A stretch of 64,000 nucleotides of DNA from Acetomicrobium hydrogeniformans ATCC BAA-1850. Its GTDB lineage: Bacteria; Synergistota; Synergistia; Synergistales; Acetomicrobiaceae. Under the pieces are notes generated by a model. That model saw only the letters and a list, made by a program, of their open reading frames with translations, made no database searches and was not told where the DNA came from. The translations under genes were made by a program, and so were the position numbers. Position 1 is the stretch's first letter. Each line of letters starts with the position of its first letter. Below are positions 54,192 through 62,828 of the stretch, in pieces. The DNA is taken from assembly GCF_000160455.2 (NCBI RefSeq), contig NZ_ACJX03000001.1, positions 754,001-818,000 of the forward strand, read 5' to 3'.

Positions 54192-54902
54192 TTATATCCT
54201 TCCTATAGGCATTATACACAACGGACGTTCTTCCTTTGGAAGGCTTAAAACTTTTTTTACTTCCTCATCCCTAAAGGCTCCAACGACCACTGTGCCAAGG
54301 CCTAAAGAAACAGCTTGCAGACAAACATTTTCAGCAGCGTGCCCGACTTCCATATGCACATATCTGATGCCCCTGTCGCCGTATTTGCCCGTCGTTCTTT
54401 CATAAACTGCGGTAAATACCAAGTCAATGGCGCCATCCCTGACGCAAGATTGCCTGAGAGCTGCGACAGCCAAACTGTCTCGTAAATCTTCATCTATGAC
54501 CTTCAAGAGTTCATGCCCACGGGGCACATACTTATATACGCCTCTTGCGATGCCATCTACATTGCCAACCAAGACGTACAATTCAAGTGGATAAAGTGCA
54601 CCTGCGGAAGGTGCCGTTTTAAAGCCCCATTTTTGACCGGTGATTCCCTGCGCAGCCCAAAGGAGTTGTGAAACCTCACCAAGCGTCAGCGGCTCATCTT
54701 TGTATCTGCGAACCGATCTTCGTTCAAGCAAAGCTTTCTCAACAGATGTGTCGCTCTCGTATCTGGGTTCAGGTAGCTTTATTTTTCCATTGGCATGCTT
54801 CCCTGGTTCACTTCCGTATCCTGCTCCTGTCATCATGAAAAACCCTCCCATTCCTAAGCATATTAATGCCACAAACATGATTATTAACTTTGTTTTATTC
54901 AT
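54192..54902 (-). CDS. Exported SagB/ThcOx-type nitroreductase
   Basis: A 236-aa FMN nitroreductase with an N-terminal membrane/signal segment (IIMFVALICLGMGGFFMMTG). The FMN-phosphate Arg is in LLERRSVRRYKDEPLTLGEV, followed by the active-site block SQLLWAAQGITG and KTAPSAGALYPLELYVL, typical of SagB dehydrogenases. The C-terminal half has VGHAAENVCLQAVSLGLGTV. SagB enzymes normally oxidise azolines in RiPP pathways, but no precursor, cyclase or transporter is near, and the export signal is not typical for that job. It may be an unrelated reductase of exported substrates. RBS AAAGAGGTG. Confidence 0.85.
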   Translation of the reverse strand: MNKTKLIIMFVALICLGMGGFFMMTGAGYGSEPGKHANGKIKLPEPRYESDTSVEKALLERRSVRRYKDEPLTLGEVSQLLWAAQGITGQKWGFKTAPSAGALYPLELYVLVGNVDGIARGVYKYVPRGHELLKVIDEDLRDSLAVAALRQSCVRDGAIDLVFTAVYERTTGKYGDRGIRYVHMEVGHAAENVCLQAVSLGLGTVVVGAFRDEEVKKVLSLPKEERPLCIMPIGRI

Positions 54903-55382
54903 AAAATCACCTCTTTTTTGATAAATAACAGTACAAGCCTATTTTCAACATAGGAATGCTGCTGCCCTTGATTTTTTGTAACTGCACTCGCTAATTGCCA
55001 AACATATATTGCTATATCATTTTAGCAAAAGATGATCACCGTATTCGCCAAAGGGCCGAATAGCCTTGCGTGAAACTACGCTCATCTGTTCATTTTAGAC
55101 ATGAGCAGAAGCTGAACGATGACGACCAACTTCTTTAGGAGTTCGGTACTCCAAATTTTCGTGCAATGCGTCTGTTATAATACCAGTAGCATTATTTTCT
55201 TGAAAAAGAATAAGGCAACGCCCTTTTACAGGGCGAAAGGCACCAAAGGTCGAGCAGTAAACTTGCAATGCAGGTATCGAAGTTTTATTGAAAGCTATCT
55301 TGCCTCAGTTTAGACTACAATTTGACCAACTACAGTAACCAAGGGGGCGTAAATTTAGCTCCTTTTACTTGAGGTGTTCATC
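54903..55382. other. Intergenic region with a possible structured leader
   Basis: About 470 bp between divergent genes. It has the promoter side of the nitroreductase, a TATAAT near 55175 (plus strand), and from about 55213 two nested helices: GGCAA (55214-55218) with TTGCC (55300-55304), and GCCCT (55220-55224) with AGGGC (55230-55234). That shape could be a leader RNA for the downstream radical SAM gene. It matches no riboswitch consensus I can recall. A small open frame (55119-55313) has no support. Confidence 0.35.
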
Positions 55383-56270
55383 ATGAAACAGGACAAAGAA
55401 TTCTTAAAAAAGCTATCGGAATGTCTTGAAAAGGCCTTAGAAATTTCGTCGAATTGCGAACTGTGTCCAAGGAAGTGCCACGTAAATCGCCTTAAAGACG
55501 AAAAGGGCTTTTGTAAGACGGGAAGAAATGCCGTCGTGAGCAGCTACGGACCTCACTTCGGGGAAGAAAAAGTTTTAGTAGGAAGATTTGGCTCGGGCAC
55601 GATATTTTTCACCCACTGCAACTTGGCATGTGTCTTTTGCCAAAATTACGACATCAGTCAACTTGGCAAGGGCAATGAGGTCTCCACCCAAGAATTGGCT
55701 GACATCATGCTTGAGCTTCAAAGGATGGGTTGTCATAACATCAACTTGGTATCTCCCACGCACTGCGTCGCCCAAATATTGAAAGCTCTTCTTATCGCCT
55801 TCGAGGAGGGTTTAAAAATTCCCATCGTATACAACACGGGCGGCTACGATTCCGTCGATACTTTGAAATTACTTGATGGAATCGTAGACATCTACATGCC
55901 GGACATTAAGTACGGCGATGACGAAAGGGGCATGCGTTATTCTTCAGCTCCTAATTACTTTTCTGTGGCAAAAAGTGCAGTCAAGGAAATGCACAGACAG
56001 GTAGGAGATTTAAAGACGGACGACAGGGGCATCGCCGTTAAAGGGCTCTTAGTGAGGCACCTGGTACTTCCAAACGACCTTGCTTGCACGGAAAAGGTGA
56101 TAGAATTTTTGGCCACCGAAATTTCTACCGAAACCTTCGTAAACATAATGGACCAGTACCGCCCTTTATACAAGGCTAAGCAGTATCCTGAGCTTTCGAG
56201 GTCCGTCAATCGCGCTGAGTTTCAAAGGGCAGTGGAGATAGCGCGAAAACATGGTATTCATCTATGGTAG
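55383..56270 (+). CDS. PflX-like radical SAM protein
   Basis: About 295 residues. A front cysteine set (CELCPRKCHVNR, GFCKTG) is followed by the radical SAM CxxxCxxC in FFTHCNLACVFCQNYDI. Later motifs are PTHCVAQILKAL and YMPDIKYGDDE. This is the COG1313/PflX-type group, distantly like PFL activases but with a different N-terminus. It is not next to a glycyl-radical enzyme here, and its target is unknown. ATG 55383 is chosen for its spacing to GAGG; GTG 55374 is the alternative. Confidence 0.85.
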   Translation: MKQDKEFLKKLSECLEKALEISSNCELCPRKCHVNRLKDEKGFCKTGRNAVVSSYGPHFGEEKVLVGRFGSGTIFFTHCNLACVFCQNYDISQLGKGNEVSTQELADIMLELQRMGCHNINLVSPTHCVAQILKALLIAFEEGLKIPIVYNTGGYDSVDTLKLLDGIVDIYMPDIKYGDDERGMRYSSAPNYFSVAKSAVKEMHRQVGDLKTDDRGIAVKGLLVRHLVLPNDLACTEKVIEFLATEISTETFVNIMDQYRPLYKAKQYPELSRSVNRAEFQRAVEIARKHGIHLW

Positions 56271-56296
56271 GCCCCGGGATAGGCTTGGAAATTGTT

Positions 56297-57628
56297 TTAC
56301 AGGAGATTTGTCATCGCCGTTACCGTATTTATCAGCAAGCCTACCTGGTCTATACAGGGCAAATCCTTGCCGATGTCCAAGGTGCTCAATATGGATTGGC
56401 CTATAACGTAACGGCCCTCTTTGCCTTTGACGTGTGTCTTAAGGCCCCAAAGGTTGTGAAAAACTACGGCCTTTCCCCTGTAAGTGCCTACATAAAGCAT
56501 GATGTGCCCTGGTTTGTAAATTAGGCTCCCGAAGGGAATGCCCTGCTTAATTATTGTTTTTTCTTTTTGTTCGGGAGTTAAGCCTTTAAGGGAAATCGGC
56601 TTTGCGCTTCTTGCCTGGGCTTTAGAATTTCTTGGAAGCCATATGCCAAAAATCAAAAATAAATCTCTCGTAGCTGCAGAACAGTCCCTTTTTCCGTATA
56701 ACCCTCCCCAACCGTAAGTCTTCCCAATCATCTCGTCTATCATCCTGGCAGCGTTCCATTGATTGAATTCTACAGGCCATTTCTTCACCTTCTCCTTCGA
56801 AAGGCGAATCAAGCCGAAGGTCGCAAAACCGGCATCGTCCTTTCCGGTCGGCACCAGAAGTTCCATCTCATAGAGCAATCCCTTATTTAAAGGCAGAAGA
56901 GTGCCCATTTTGGCATTGAAGAGAAAACGACCGTCTTTACTTACAGCCGTATCGTCCTTTACTACCACCGAAAGCGGCAAAGAGGCGTACCTTTTCATCA
57001 AGTCCTCGTTAACGTAGGCTACCTTTCTGGAATCTATCCACCCGGCTGCAAAGGAGGTCTCCACGTAAGCCCACGCACGATCCCGAGCTAAATGGGAAAT
57101 CCGTATCGGCTCCCCTGGGTTCACCCAGGAAACTTGACCGTAATCGAAGGGATATCCCTCCCCCGGAAGATCGGGAGATAAAAAGATGGGTTCAAAAGTG
57201 GGAAAGGCCCTAAGCGCTCCTTCGGCTATGACTATGCCAGGCATGTCCAAGCTTTGAAAAGCCTCGACATTCGCCCTGGCGTAAATATCGTCAAACCAAT
57301 TTTTCTGCCTGGGCCTTTCATTTTCTCCGTAAACCTGCCCCGGCAAGTAAACGCCAAAAGGCCACAATAAATCGTCTTTTGAATGCCTAAAATTTCCGTT
57401 CCAGGGGAGAAAAAAACGATCTCTAGCAACAGATGCCCTTTTGGCCTGCTCTTGCGCCGTTAACAGGGGCTTGTTAAAGTCGCCCCTCAGATAGTAAAAG
57501 GGATTCTGCGGGACCTTTGGCGATAATTCCCCAAATGCAGTGCCCTCTAAAGGGAAAACGCACAAAAGCAAAAGTATGATCCCAAACAATATCTCTTTAA
57601 ACACCTTAGTAAGCCTCAAAAGGGACAA
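56297..57628 (-). CDS. NlpC/P60 peptidoglycan hydrolase with SH3 domains
   Basis: About 443 residues. It starts at TTG 57628 after AGGAGG, with a signal peptide (EILFGIILLLLCVFPLEGTA). The N-terminal ~100 residues look like the NlpC/P60 stabilising domain, followed by two SH3-type domains (HLARDRAWAYVETSFAAGWI; LLPLNKGLLYEMELLVP). The C-terminal NlpC/P60 domain has the catalytic Cys in GKRDCSAATRDLFLIFG and the His in KPGHIMLYVGTYRG. This layout is that of gamma-D-glutamyl-L-diamino-acid endopeptidases that cut peptide stems of muropeptides. Convergent with the PflX-like gene. Confidence 0.88.
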   Translation of the reverse strand: MSLLRLTKVFKEILFGIILLLLCVFPLEGTAFGELSPKVPQNPFYYLRGDFNKPLLTAQEQAKRASVARDRFFLPWNGNFRHSKDDLLWPFGVYLPGQVYGENERPRQKNWFDDIYARANVEAFQSLDMPGIVIAEGALRAFPTFEPIFLSPDLPGEGYPFDYGQVSWVNPGEPIRISHLARDRAWAYVETSFAAGWIDSRKVAYVNEDLMKRYASLPLSVVVKDDTAVSKDGRFLFNAKMGTLLPLNKGLLYEMELLVPTGKDDAGFATFGLIRLSKEKVKKWPVEFNQWNAARMIDEMIGKTYGWGGLYGKRDCSAATRDLFLIFGIWLPRNSKAQARSAKPISLKGLTPEQKEKTIIKQGIPFGSLIYKPGHIMLYVGTYRGKAVVFHNLWGLKTHVKGKEGRYVIGQSILSTLDIGKDLPCIDQVGLLINTVTAMTNLL

Positions 57629-57725
57629 TGAATAACCTCCTAATATCAAAAATAATATATTAATCTAACAAAACGCAATGCTAGATCCGCCGTTCGTCAA
57701 AAACACGGGCACGAACCCCGCTTTA

Positions 57726-58100
57726 CTATAGCTTTTCTGCCTCGCTTAAAACCTCGCTTTTAAAATCCCTTACTTTTCTGTATAAGAAAATCCCCGTTCC
57801 TACTGCGACACAAATAAGTATCAACTGCCACGTCTGGATGATCATCTTATAGCTTAAAGCTATCATACAACAAATAAAAAACAACCTGCTGCCTAAGACC
57901 AAAAACTTTCCCTTTCTAAAAATAGCACTCTCGTAGAACTTTTTATTAACGAAGGGAAGGGCTATAAGGGCTATGCCATGAACAATATAAAGTATAAATA
58001 TAGATTGCAGGGTAACGACAAGAATATAGTTCAACGTCTTTGTCAAGATAAGAGCAAGGATGACCAATGTACTTCTGGCCTCCATTGACCGGCATTGCAT
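57726..58100 (-). CDS. Small multi-pass membrane protein, possibly a truncated APC permease
   Basis: A 124-aa protein with about four membrane helices (STLVILALILTKTLNYIL; FILYIVHGIALIALPFV; LFFICCMIALSYKMI; LILICVAVGTGIFLY) and a short basic tail. The second half (HGIALIALPFVNKKFYESAI) resembles the last part of APC-family amino-acid permeases, so it may be the remaining end of a lost permease. It could also be a genuine small protein. Start uncertain: ATG 58100, or a TTG inside after GGAGG. Divergent from the TRAP operon that follows. Confidence 0.5.
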   Translation of the reverse strand: MQCRSMEARSTLVILALILTKTLNYILVVTLQSIFILYIVHGIALIALPFVNKKFYESAIFRKGKFLVLGSRLFFICCMIALSYKMIIQTWQLILICVAVGTGIFLYRKVRDFKSEVLSEAEKL

Positions 58101-58155
58101 AAATTCATTATAATGATTTCAACTTTTATTGAGTCATAAATAGATTAGGAGAGTG

Positions 58156-59196
58156 ATGAGAATGAGGCGCGCAGTTATCTGTTTGCTTATCATGGTCTCT
58201 ATATTGGCTTTGTCAGGGTCCGCACTGGCAGAGACGCTGACGGTTAAGATGTCTTACAACGGCCCACCCGACGAGGTTAATAATGCTGTCCACTATTACG
58301 CCGTTAATTTCAAAAAGCTAGTAGAGGACAAACTTGAAGGCAAGATAAAGATCGAGCTTTATCCCGACAGTCAGCTGGGCACTGAAGAGGAACGCATGGA
58401 GCTTTTGACGAAGAGCGGGCTTAACCAACCCATCATAAACGTTGCGTCATATGCCGGCATGGCCCCCCTCTTACCCGAACTTTATGCAGCTTCGATTCCC
58501 TTCATGTTCGACAGCTACAAGGCGGCCCACCAATTCTTCGACTCCGGCAGGTATTGGTCAAAGCTAAAAGAGGAGTTCAAAAAACGCACTGGCGCCGTCC
58601 TGCTGGAGGCCGTAGAAGAGGGTGGGTTTCTTGCCTTTACCAACTCAAAGCGCGAAATTAAAAGCCCCGACGACTTTAAGGGACTTAAATTTAGGGCAAT
58701 GGACGAAGGCCAGGTGATACTTTACAAAGCCTTTGGCGCAAGCGGCATACCCATCCCATGGACGGAGCTTTATATGGCCTTAAAAACAGGCGTCGTCGAC
58801 GGCCAGATGAACCCCGCCACCTACATCATCATAGGAAGCCTTTACGAGGTCCAAAAATATATGACTTTGGCCAACATTCAGTATTCAGACCAATTTTTGG
58901 TGGTAAACGGCGATCTTTTTGACGGACTGCCCGAAGCCGAGCAAAAGGCGATAGCCGAAGCCGCCCATCAGGCCAACGTGATGACCAGAGAGATGGTCGA
59001 GTCACAAGATGCAGAACAGATAAAGTTCCTCGAGGAAAAAGGGATGAAAGTTTATGCCCCGAACGAGGATGAAATGAACGCCTTTAGGGACAAAGGTCAG
59101 CCGGCTTACATAGAATGGCTAAAGACTACTGTTGACGAGGAATGGCTAAATATGGCTCTGGAAGACGCTAAGGCCGCAAATGAGGCCGTAAAGTAA
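58156..59196 (+). CDS. dctP: TRAP transporter substrate-binding protein DctP (system 1)
   Basis: About 346 residues. A signal peptide (VICLLIMVSILALSGSALAE) is followed by the periplasmic DctP fold: ELYPDSQLGTEEERMELLTK, then LKFRAMDEGQVILYKAFGAS with the conserved carboxylate-binding Arg, and KTGVVDGQMNPATYIIIGS with the usual Asn. It binds a small organic acid and delivers it to the DctQM pair. The start is one of three in a cluster (GTG 58153, ATG 58156, ATG 58162) after AGGAGAG. First gene of a three-gene operon. Confidence 0.92.
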   Translation: MRMRRAVICLLIMVSILALSGSALAETLTVKMSYNGPPDEVNNAVHYYAVNFKKLVEDKLEGKIKIELYPDSQLGTEEERMELLTKSGLNQPIINVASYAGMAPLLPELYAASIPFMFDSYKAAHQFFDSGRYWSKLKEEFKKRTGAVLLEAVEEGGFLAFTNSKREIKSPDDFKGLKFRAMDEGQVILYKAFGASGIPIPWTELYMALKTGVVDGQMNPATYIIIGSLYEVQKYMTLANIQYSDQFLVVNGDLFDGLPEAEQKAIAEAAHQANVMTREMVESQDAEQIKFLEEKGMKVYAPNEDEMNAFRDKGQPAYIEWLKTTVDEEWLNMALEDAKAANEAVK

Positions 59197-59205
59197 GGAC
59201 TAGGC

Positions 59206-59688
59206 ATGCCGAAGGATATTTTGCCCAAGTTGTCTGCGGCTATAGAGCGGGCATGCGCTTACGCCTCGTGCTCGCTCTTGGCCTTAAATATATGTGACAT
59301 ACTCACGGGAGTGGTCTCGCGGTATCTATTTCATACTTCCTTCATCTGGACGGAGGAGTTGGCGCGATACACGCTGATATGGATGGTCATGGTGGGGGCA
59401 AGCTGTGCACACCTTCGAGGAGATATGATGGCCATCGATTTCATCCTGCCCAGGCTTCCCGTGAAGCTGCAGCGCATCTTCAACGTGCTCAAGTTCATTA
59501 TAGGCGTTATCGTGCTGATATTGGTCGTTTATTATGGAGCCCATAATGCCATTGGAGCATGGAACATGAGGACGATGGGCTTAAAAATCCCGAAAACCAT
59601 ACCGCTTCTTTCCCTGCCGGTGGGCCTTGGAATACTACTTGTGGAGTTTATCATCTACAGAAAAGACATGGGGGCGAACGAGAGATGA
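59206..59688 (+). CDS. dctQ: TRAP transporter small permease DctQ (system 1)
   Basis: A 160-aa protein with four helices. The family core HTSFIWTEELARYTLIWMVM, VGASCAHLRGDMM is intact. DctQ is the small membrane subunit that partners DctM. It starts 9 bp after dctP and overlaps dctM by 4 nt. Confidence 0.9.
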   Translation: MPKDILPKLSAAIERACAYASCSLLALNICDILTGVVSRYLFHTSFIWTEELARYTLIWMVMVGASCAHLRGDMMAIDFILPRLPVKLQRIFNVLKFIIGVIVLILVVYYGAHNAIGAWNMRTMGLKIPKTIPLLSLPVGLGILLVEFIIYRKDMGANER

Positions 59689-60974
59689 GTTTGATTTTTT
59701 TACTGCTATTCTTCTTTTTTCTTATGTTAATAGGCCTTCCCCTTTACCTTTCGCTCTTATCGGTTGCCTTTGCCGGGATAGCGGTATTAGGTGACGCCTC
59801 GCTCCTTCGTGTCGTAAGCCAGCAGCTCTTTGGCGGGATGGATTCCTTCACCCTGATGGCCATCCCCTTTTTCGTCCTGGCCGGGTCTTTGATGAACAGA
59901 TCAGGCCTGACTGATAAACTCATAGACTTTTCCAAGCTCTTAGTGGGCTCCATGCGCGGCGGGCTGGGTTACGTCAACATAGTTGCAGGGATAATACTGG
60001 CAGGCGTAAATGGGTCAGCAGCTGCAGATGCCTCTGCTCTCTCTTCGATCTTAATTCCGGCCATGAAAAAGGAAGGATACAACCAAGGTTACGCTGCAGG
60101 CCTTACTGCCGCAAGCTCTCTCATAGGCCCCATAATACCTCCTTCGATCTTCATGATCATTTATGCTTCCATGACAAATACGTCGATCGGCGGTCTTTTT
60201 GCAGCCGGCATCGTTCCGGGGTTGATTTTAGGCCTATCCTATGCTGTCATGAATTACTTCTATTCTTTCAGATACGGTGCTCCGATTTCGAGCGGAGAAG
60301 AAAGGTCGCAGGCAAAAAAGATACTAATTCAATCCATATCCGGCCTACTTGCGCCGATAATCATCATCGGCGGCATAGTTACAGGCATAGTAACCCCGAC
60401 GGAATCTGGGGCATTGGCTGCTGCTTACTGCCTCCTGGTAGGGCTGTTTTACACCAAAAAGCTCGACAAAAGGGGCATTTTCGAGGCACTTTACGAGACG
60501 GTGCGCACGACCAGCTCAATATTTCTAATTATGGGAGCAGCACAAGCGGTCGGCTGGCTGCTAAAGTGGGAAAGAATACCGCAGCAATTTGCGGGCTTGC
60601 TTGCCGAAGCAGGGTTGACCTCAAGCCCCGTCTTGCTCATGTTGACCTTTAGCGCCATCATATTCGTAATGGGTTGTTTTATGGAAGAAGTGGCGACCCT
60701 TACCCTTCTTACGCCCATATTTTATCCGCTGGCCCTGCAGGCGGGCATTGACCCGCTGCATTTTGGCATTGTCATGACGCTAAACGTCACCATCGCCCTG
60801 GTAACCCCTCCTATGGGTGCTTGTAACTACATCGTTTCTGCGGTGGGCAAGGTGCCTTTAAGTGAGGTATTGAAGTTCATATGGCCCTTTATAGTTGTCT
60901 CCCTTGTCGTATTAACTTTGATCATATTGCTCCCGGGTCTAACAATTTATGTTCCAAAATTACTGGGGCTTTAA
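59685..60974 (+). CDS. dctM: TRAP transporter large permease DctM (system 1)
   Basis: About 429 residues, with some twelve helices. Start ATG 59685, overlapping the dctQ stop. Motifs: MDSFTLMAIPFFVLAGSLMN, GVNGSAAADASALSSILIPA, LIGPIIPPSIFMIIYA, and VTPPMGACNYIVSAVGKVP. It moves the DctP ligand with a sodium gradient. Longer frames upstream are in-frame artefacts inside dctQ. It ends 10 bp from the convergent second system; no terminator is visible in that gap. Confidence 0.92.
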   Translation: MSLIFLLLFFFFLMLIGLPLYLSLLSVAFAGIAVLGDASLLRVVSQQLFGGMDSFTLMAIPFFVLAGSLMNRSGLTDKLIDFSKLLVGSMRGGLGYVNIVAGIILAGVNGSAAADASALSSILIPAMKKEGYNQGYAAGLTAASSLIGPIIPPSIFMIIYASMTNTSIGGLFAAGIVPGLILGLSYAVMNYFYSFRYGAPISSGEERSQAKKILIQSISGLLAPIIIIGGIVTGIVTPTESGALAAAYCLLVGLFYTKKLDKRGIFEALYETVRTTSSIFLIMGAAQAVGWLLKWERIPQQFAGLLAEAGLTSSPVLLMLTFSAIIFVMGCFMEEVATLTLLTPIFYPLALQAGIDPLHFGIVMTLNVTIALVTPPMGACNYIVSAVGKVPLSEVLKFIWPFIVVSLVVLTLIILLPGLTIYVPKLLGL

Positions 60975-60984
60975 TGAATTGACC

Positions 60985-62268
60985 TCAACGATTTAACATC
61001 CCCACCAACCACAGGGATAAACCAGGAATATTCGTTAGCAGAAGGACGCATAATATCATTGCAGCTATGAAGTAAAGTAGGTTCTTGGATATCCTTTCAA
61101 TACTTTCCCCCGAGATGGCCGTAGCAACAAAGAGGTTAATGCCATAGGGAGGCGTAACAAAACCCACGGCAAGGTTTACGGTGAGAAATACCCCAAAATG
61201 GATAGGATCGACCCCAAGCTGTCTCATGATCGGAAGAAGTATCGGTGTAAGGATAATTACGGCAGGAATGTTATCGACGAAACATCCCATTATGAGCAGA
61301 AAGATATTGATTATAAGCAACGTTACCCAGGGCGTACTCGATATGCCAGAAAGCCATGAAGCGACAGTCGACGGTATTTGTGCCAATGCAAGATAGGAGG
61401 CGAAGGCCATGGAAAGCCCGATCATAAACTGCGTAACGCCGTTAACCAGGGAGGAATCGAGCAAGCAATTGTATATTTTTTTCAGAGTGAGCTCTTTATA
61501 CACGAATTTGCCGACGAAAAAAGCGTATACGACAGTCACAACAGCCGCCTCTGTAGGGGTAAAGATGCCGCCGTATATGCCACCTAAGACGATGACGGGT
61601 ATGATCAAAGCCCACACGGCCTCTTTGAAAGCCCTGCCAATAGCCTTAAGGGAAGGCCTCTGGGCGCTTCCAAGGTATCCTTTTTTGCGGGAGATGATGT
61701 AGCATACTGTCATCAGGGCAATCCCCAATATTATTCCTGGTATGATACCGGCAATGAACATGTCCCCGATCGAAACTTGTGCGACGACACCATATATCAC
61801 GAAGGGAATGCTTGGTGGGATTATAACGCCGATAGAACCGGCGCAAGCCGTCAGGGCAGCGGCAAAACCGGAATCGTACCCTCTATCCCTCATCGCCGGT
61901 ATCATAAAAGAGCCGATTGCGGAAACCGTTGCGGGGCCCGAACCTGAAATGGCAGCGAAGAACATGCAGGCCAACACGGTGACCATGGACAGCCCTCCCG
62001 TGACAAAACCGAGCAGGCTGTCGGCGAGGTTTACCAGTCGTCTGGATATGCCTCCCTCAAGCATCAATGCACCTGCCAGTATAAAATAGGGAATCGCCAG
62101 GAGGGGAAAGGAATCGAGCCCGGTCACCGATTTTTGCGCCACTAAAACGAGAGGGATATCCGTCGTTGTCGCAAGGCATATCGCAGTTGCCAGGCCTATC
62201 GTGACACCTATCGGAACGCTCAGCGATATGAAGATTATGAGGAGGGCGAACAGCAACAGCGCTTCCAT
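60985..62268 (-). CDS. dctM: TRAP transporter large permease DctM (system 2)
   Basis: A 427-aa protein with twelve-helix layout: LDSFPLLAIPYFILAGALML, AISGSGPATVSAIGSFMIPA, SIGVIIPPSIPFVIYG and FVTPPYGINLFVATAISGES. Its gene follows dctQ with a 1-nt overlap. It is convergent with dctM of system 1. The two DctM proteins are clearly homologous but not near-identical, so this is not a recent duplication. Confidence 0.93.
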   Translation of the reverse strand: MEALLLFALLIIFISLSVPIGVTIGLATAICLATTTDIPLVLVAQKSVTGLDSFPLLAIPYFILAGALMLEGGISRRLVNLADSLLGFVTGGLSMVTVLACMFFAAISGSGPATVSAIGSFMIPAMRDRGYDSGFAAALTACAGSIGVIIPPSIPFVIYGVVAQVSIGDMFIAGIIPGIILGIALMTVCYIISRKKGYLGSAQRPSLKAIGRAFKEAVWALIIPVIVLGGIYGGIFTPTEAAVVTVVYAFFVGKFVYKELTLKKIYNCLLDSSLVNGVTQFMIGLSMAFASYLALAQIPSTVASWLSGISSTPWVTLLIINIFLLIMGCFVDNIPAVIILTPILLPIMRQLGVDPIHFGVFLTVNLAVGFVTPPYGINLFVATAISGESIERISKNLLYFIAAMILCVLLLTNIPGLSLWLVGMLNR

Positions 62269-62768
62269 TAAAAGGCCTCCTCTTGCTTGAACTTACGAAA
62301 TAACCCCGCCAGATCTTCGACTAAATGTATTAACATCAAAAAACAACCCACAGGAACGGAGGCATAGGCGTAGCCCATAGGAATTCTCATTGCAGGTGAA
62401 AGTTGTCCGCTATTGAAGACATGAGTCGTGATCCGTGTTCCAGTATAGGCAAGAAATATGGTAAATGAAAACCATATTAGCGCAATAATAACTTCAAACA
62501 TAACTTTCTTTTTGCCAGCAAATTTGTTAGGTAAAATTTCGACTCGGATATGGCTGCCTTTCTTGACGGCATAACTTGCTCCTATCCAGCATTGCCACAG
62601 GAAGATATATCTGGCAAGCTCTTCGCTCCACGTGAGAGAGTTTTGAAAGACGTATCTCATTACAACCTGGAGAAATACTATGCAGACGCTTACCACCATG
62701 CTGCTGACGAGCAGATATTCTTCGAGCTTGTCGAACATTTTTAAATTAAAGGCAAATGATTTCAACAC
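62268..62768 (-). CDS. dctQ: TRAP transporter small permease DctQ (system 2)
   Basis: About 166 residues, four helices. Core: FQNSLTWSEELARYIFLWQC followed by WIGASYAVKKGSHIRVEI. GTG 62768 is chosen because GGGAGG lies 5 nt upstream; the frame can be extended to 62807 but only across the intergenic hairpin. It follows dctP after about 60 bp that hold a terminator-like hairpin. Confidence 0.9.
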   Translation of the reverse strand: MLKSFAFNLKMFDKLEEYLLVSSMVVSVCIVFLQVVMRYVFQNSLTWSEELARYIFLWQCWIGASYAVKKGSHIRVEILPNKFAGKKKVMFEVIIALIWFSFTIFLAYTGTRITTHVFNSGQLSPAMRIPMGYAYASVPVGCFLMLIHLVEDLAGLFRKFKQEEAF

Positions 62769-62787
62769 GAATTCCTCCCTGGAAAAC

Positions 62788-62818
62788 AAGAGGGGCCCTA
62801 AAGGCATGAGCCCCTCTT
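62788..62818 (-). terminator. Intercistronic hairpin between dctP and dctQ (system 2)
   Basis: AAGAGGGGC (62788-62796) pairs with GCCCCTCTT (62810-62818), with GTTTTCC after it on the minus strand. As a leaky terminator it would give more binding protein than permease, which is common in such operons. Confidence 0.6.
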
Positions 62819-62828
62819 AAATCTTGAT

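Noticed and set aside
55119-55313. A 64-aa open frame on the plus strand
   Set aside because: Overlaps the possible structured leader; odd composition and no start context.
59559-59684. 42-residue N-terminal extension of DctM (system 1)
   Set aside because: It lies wholly inside dctQ in another frame; the family start is at ATG 59685.
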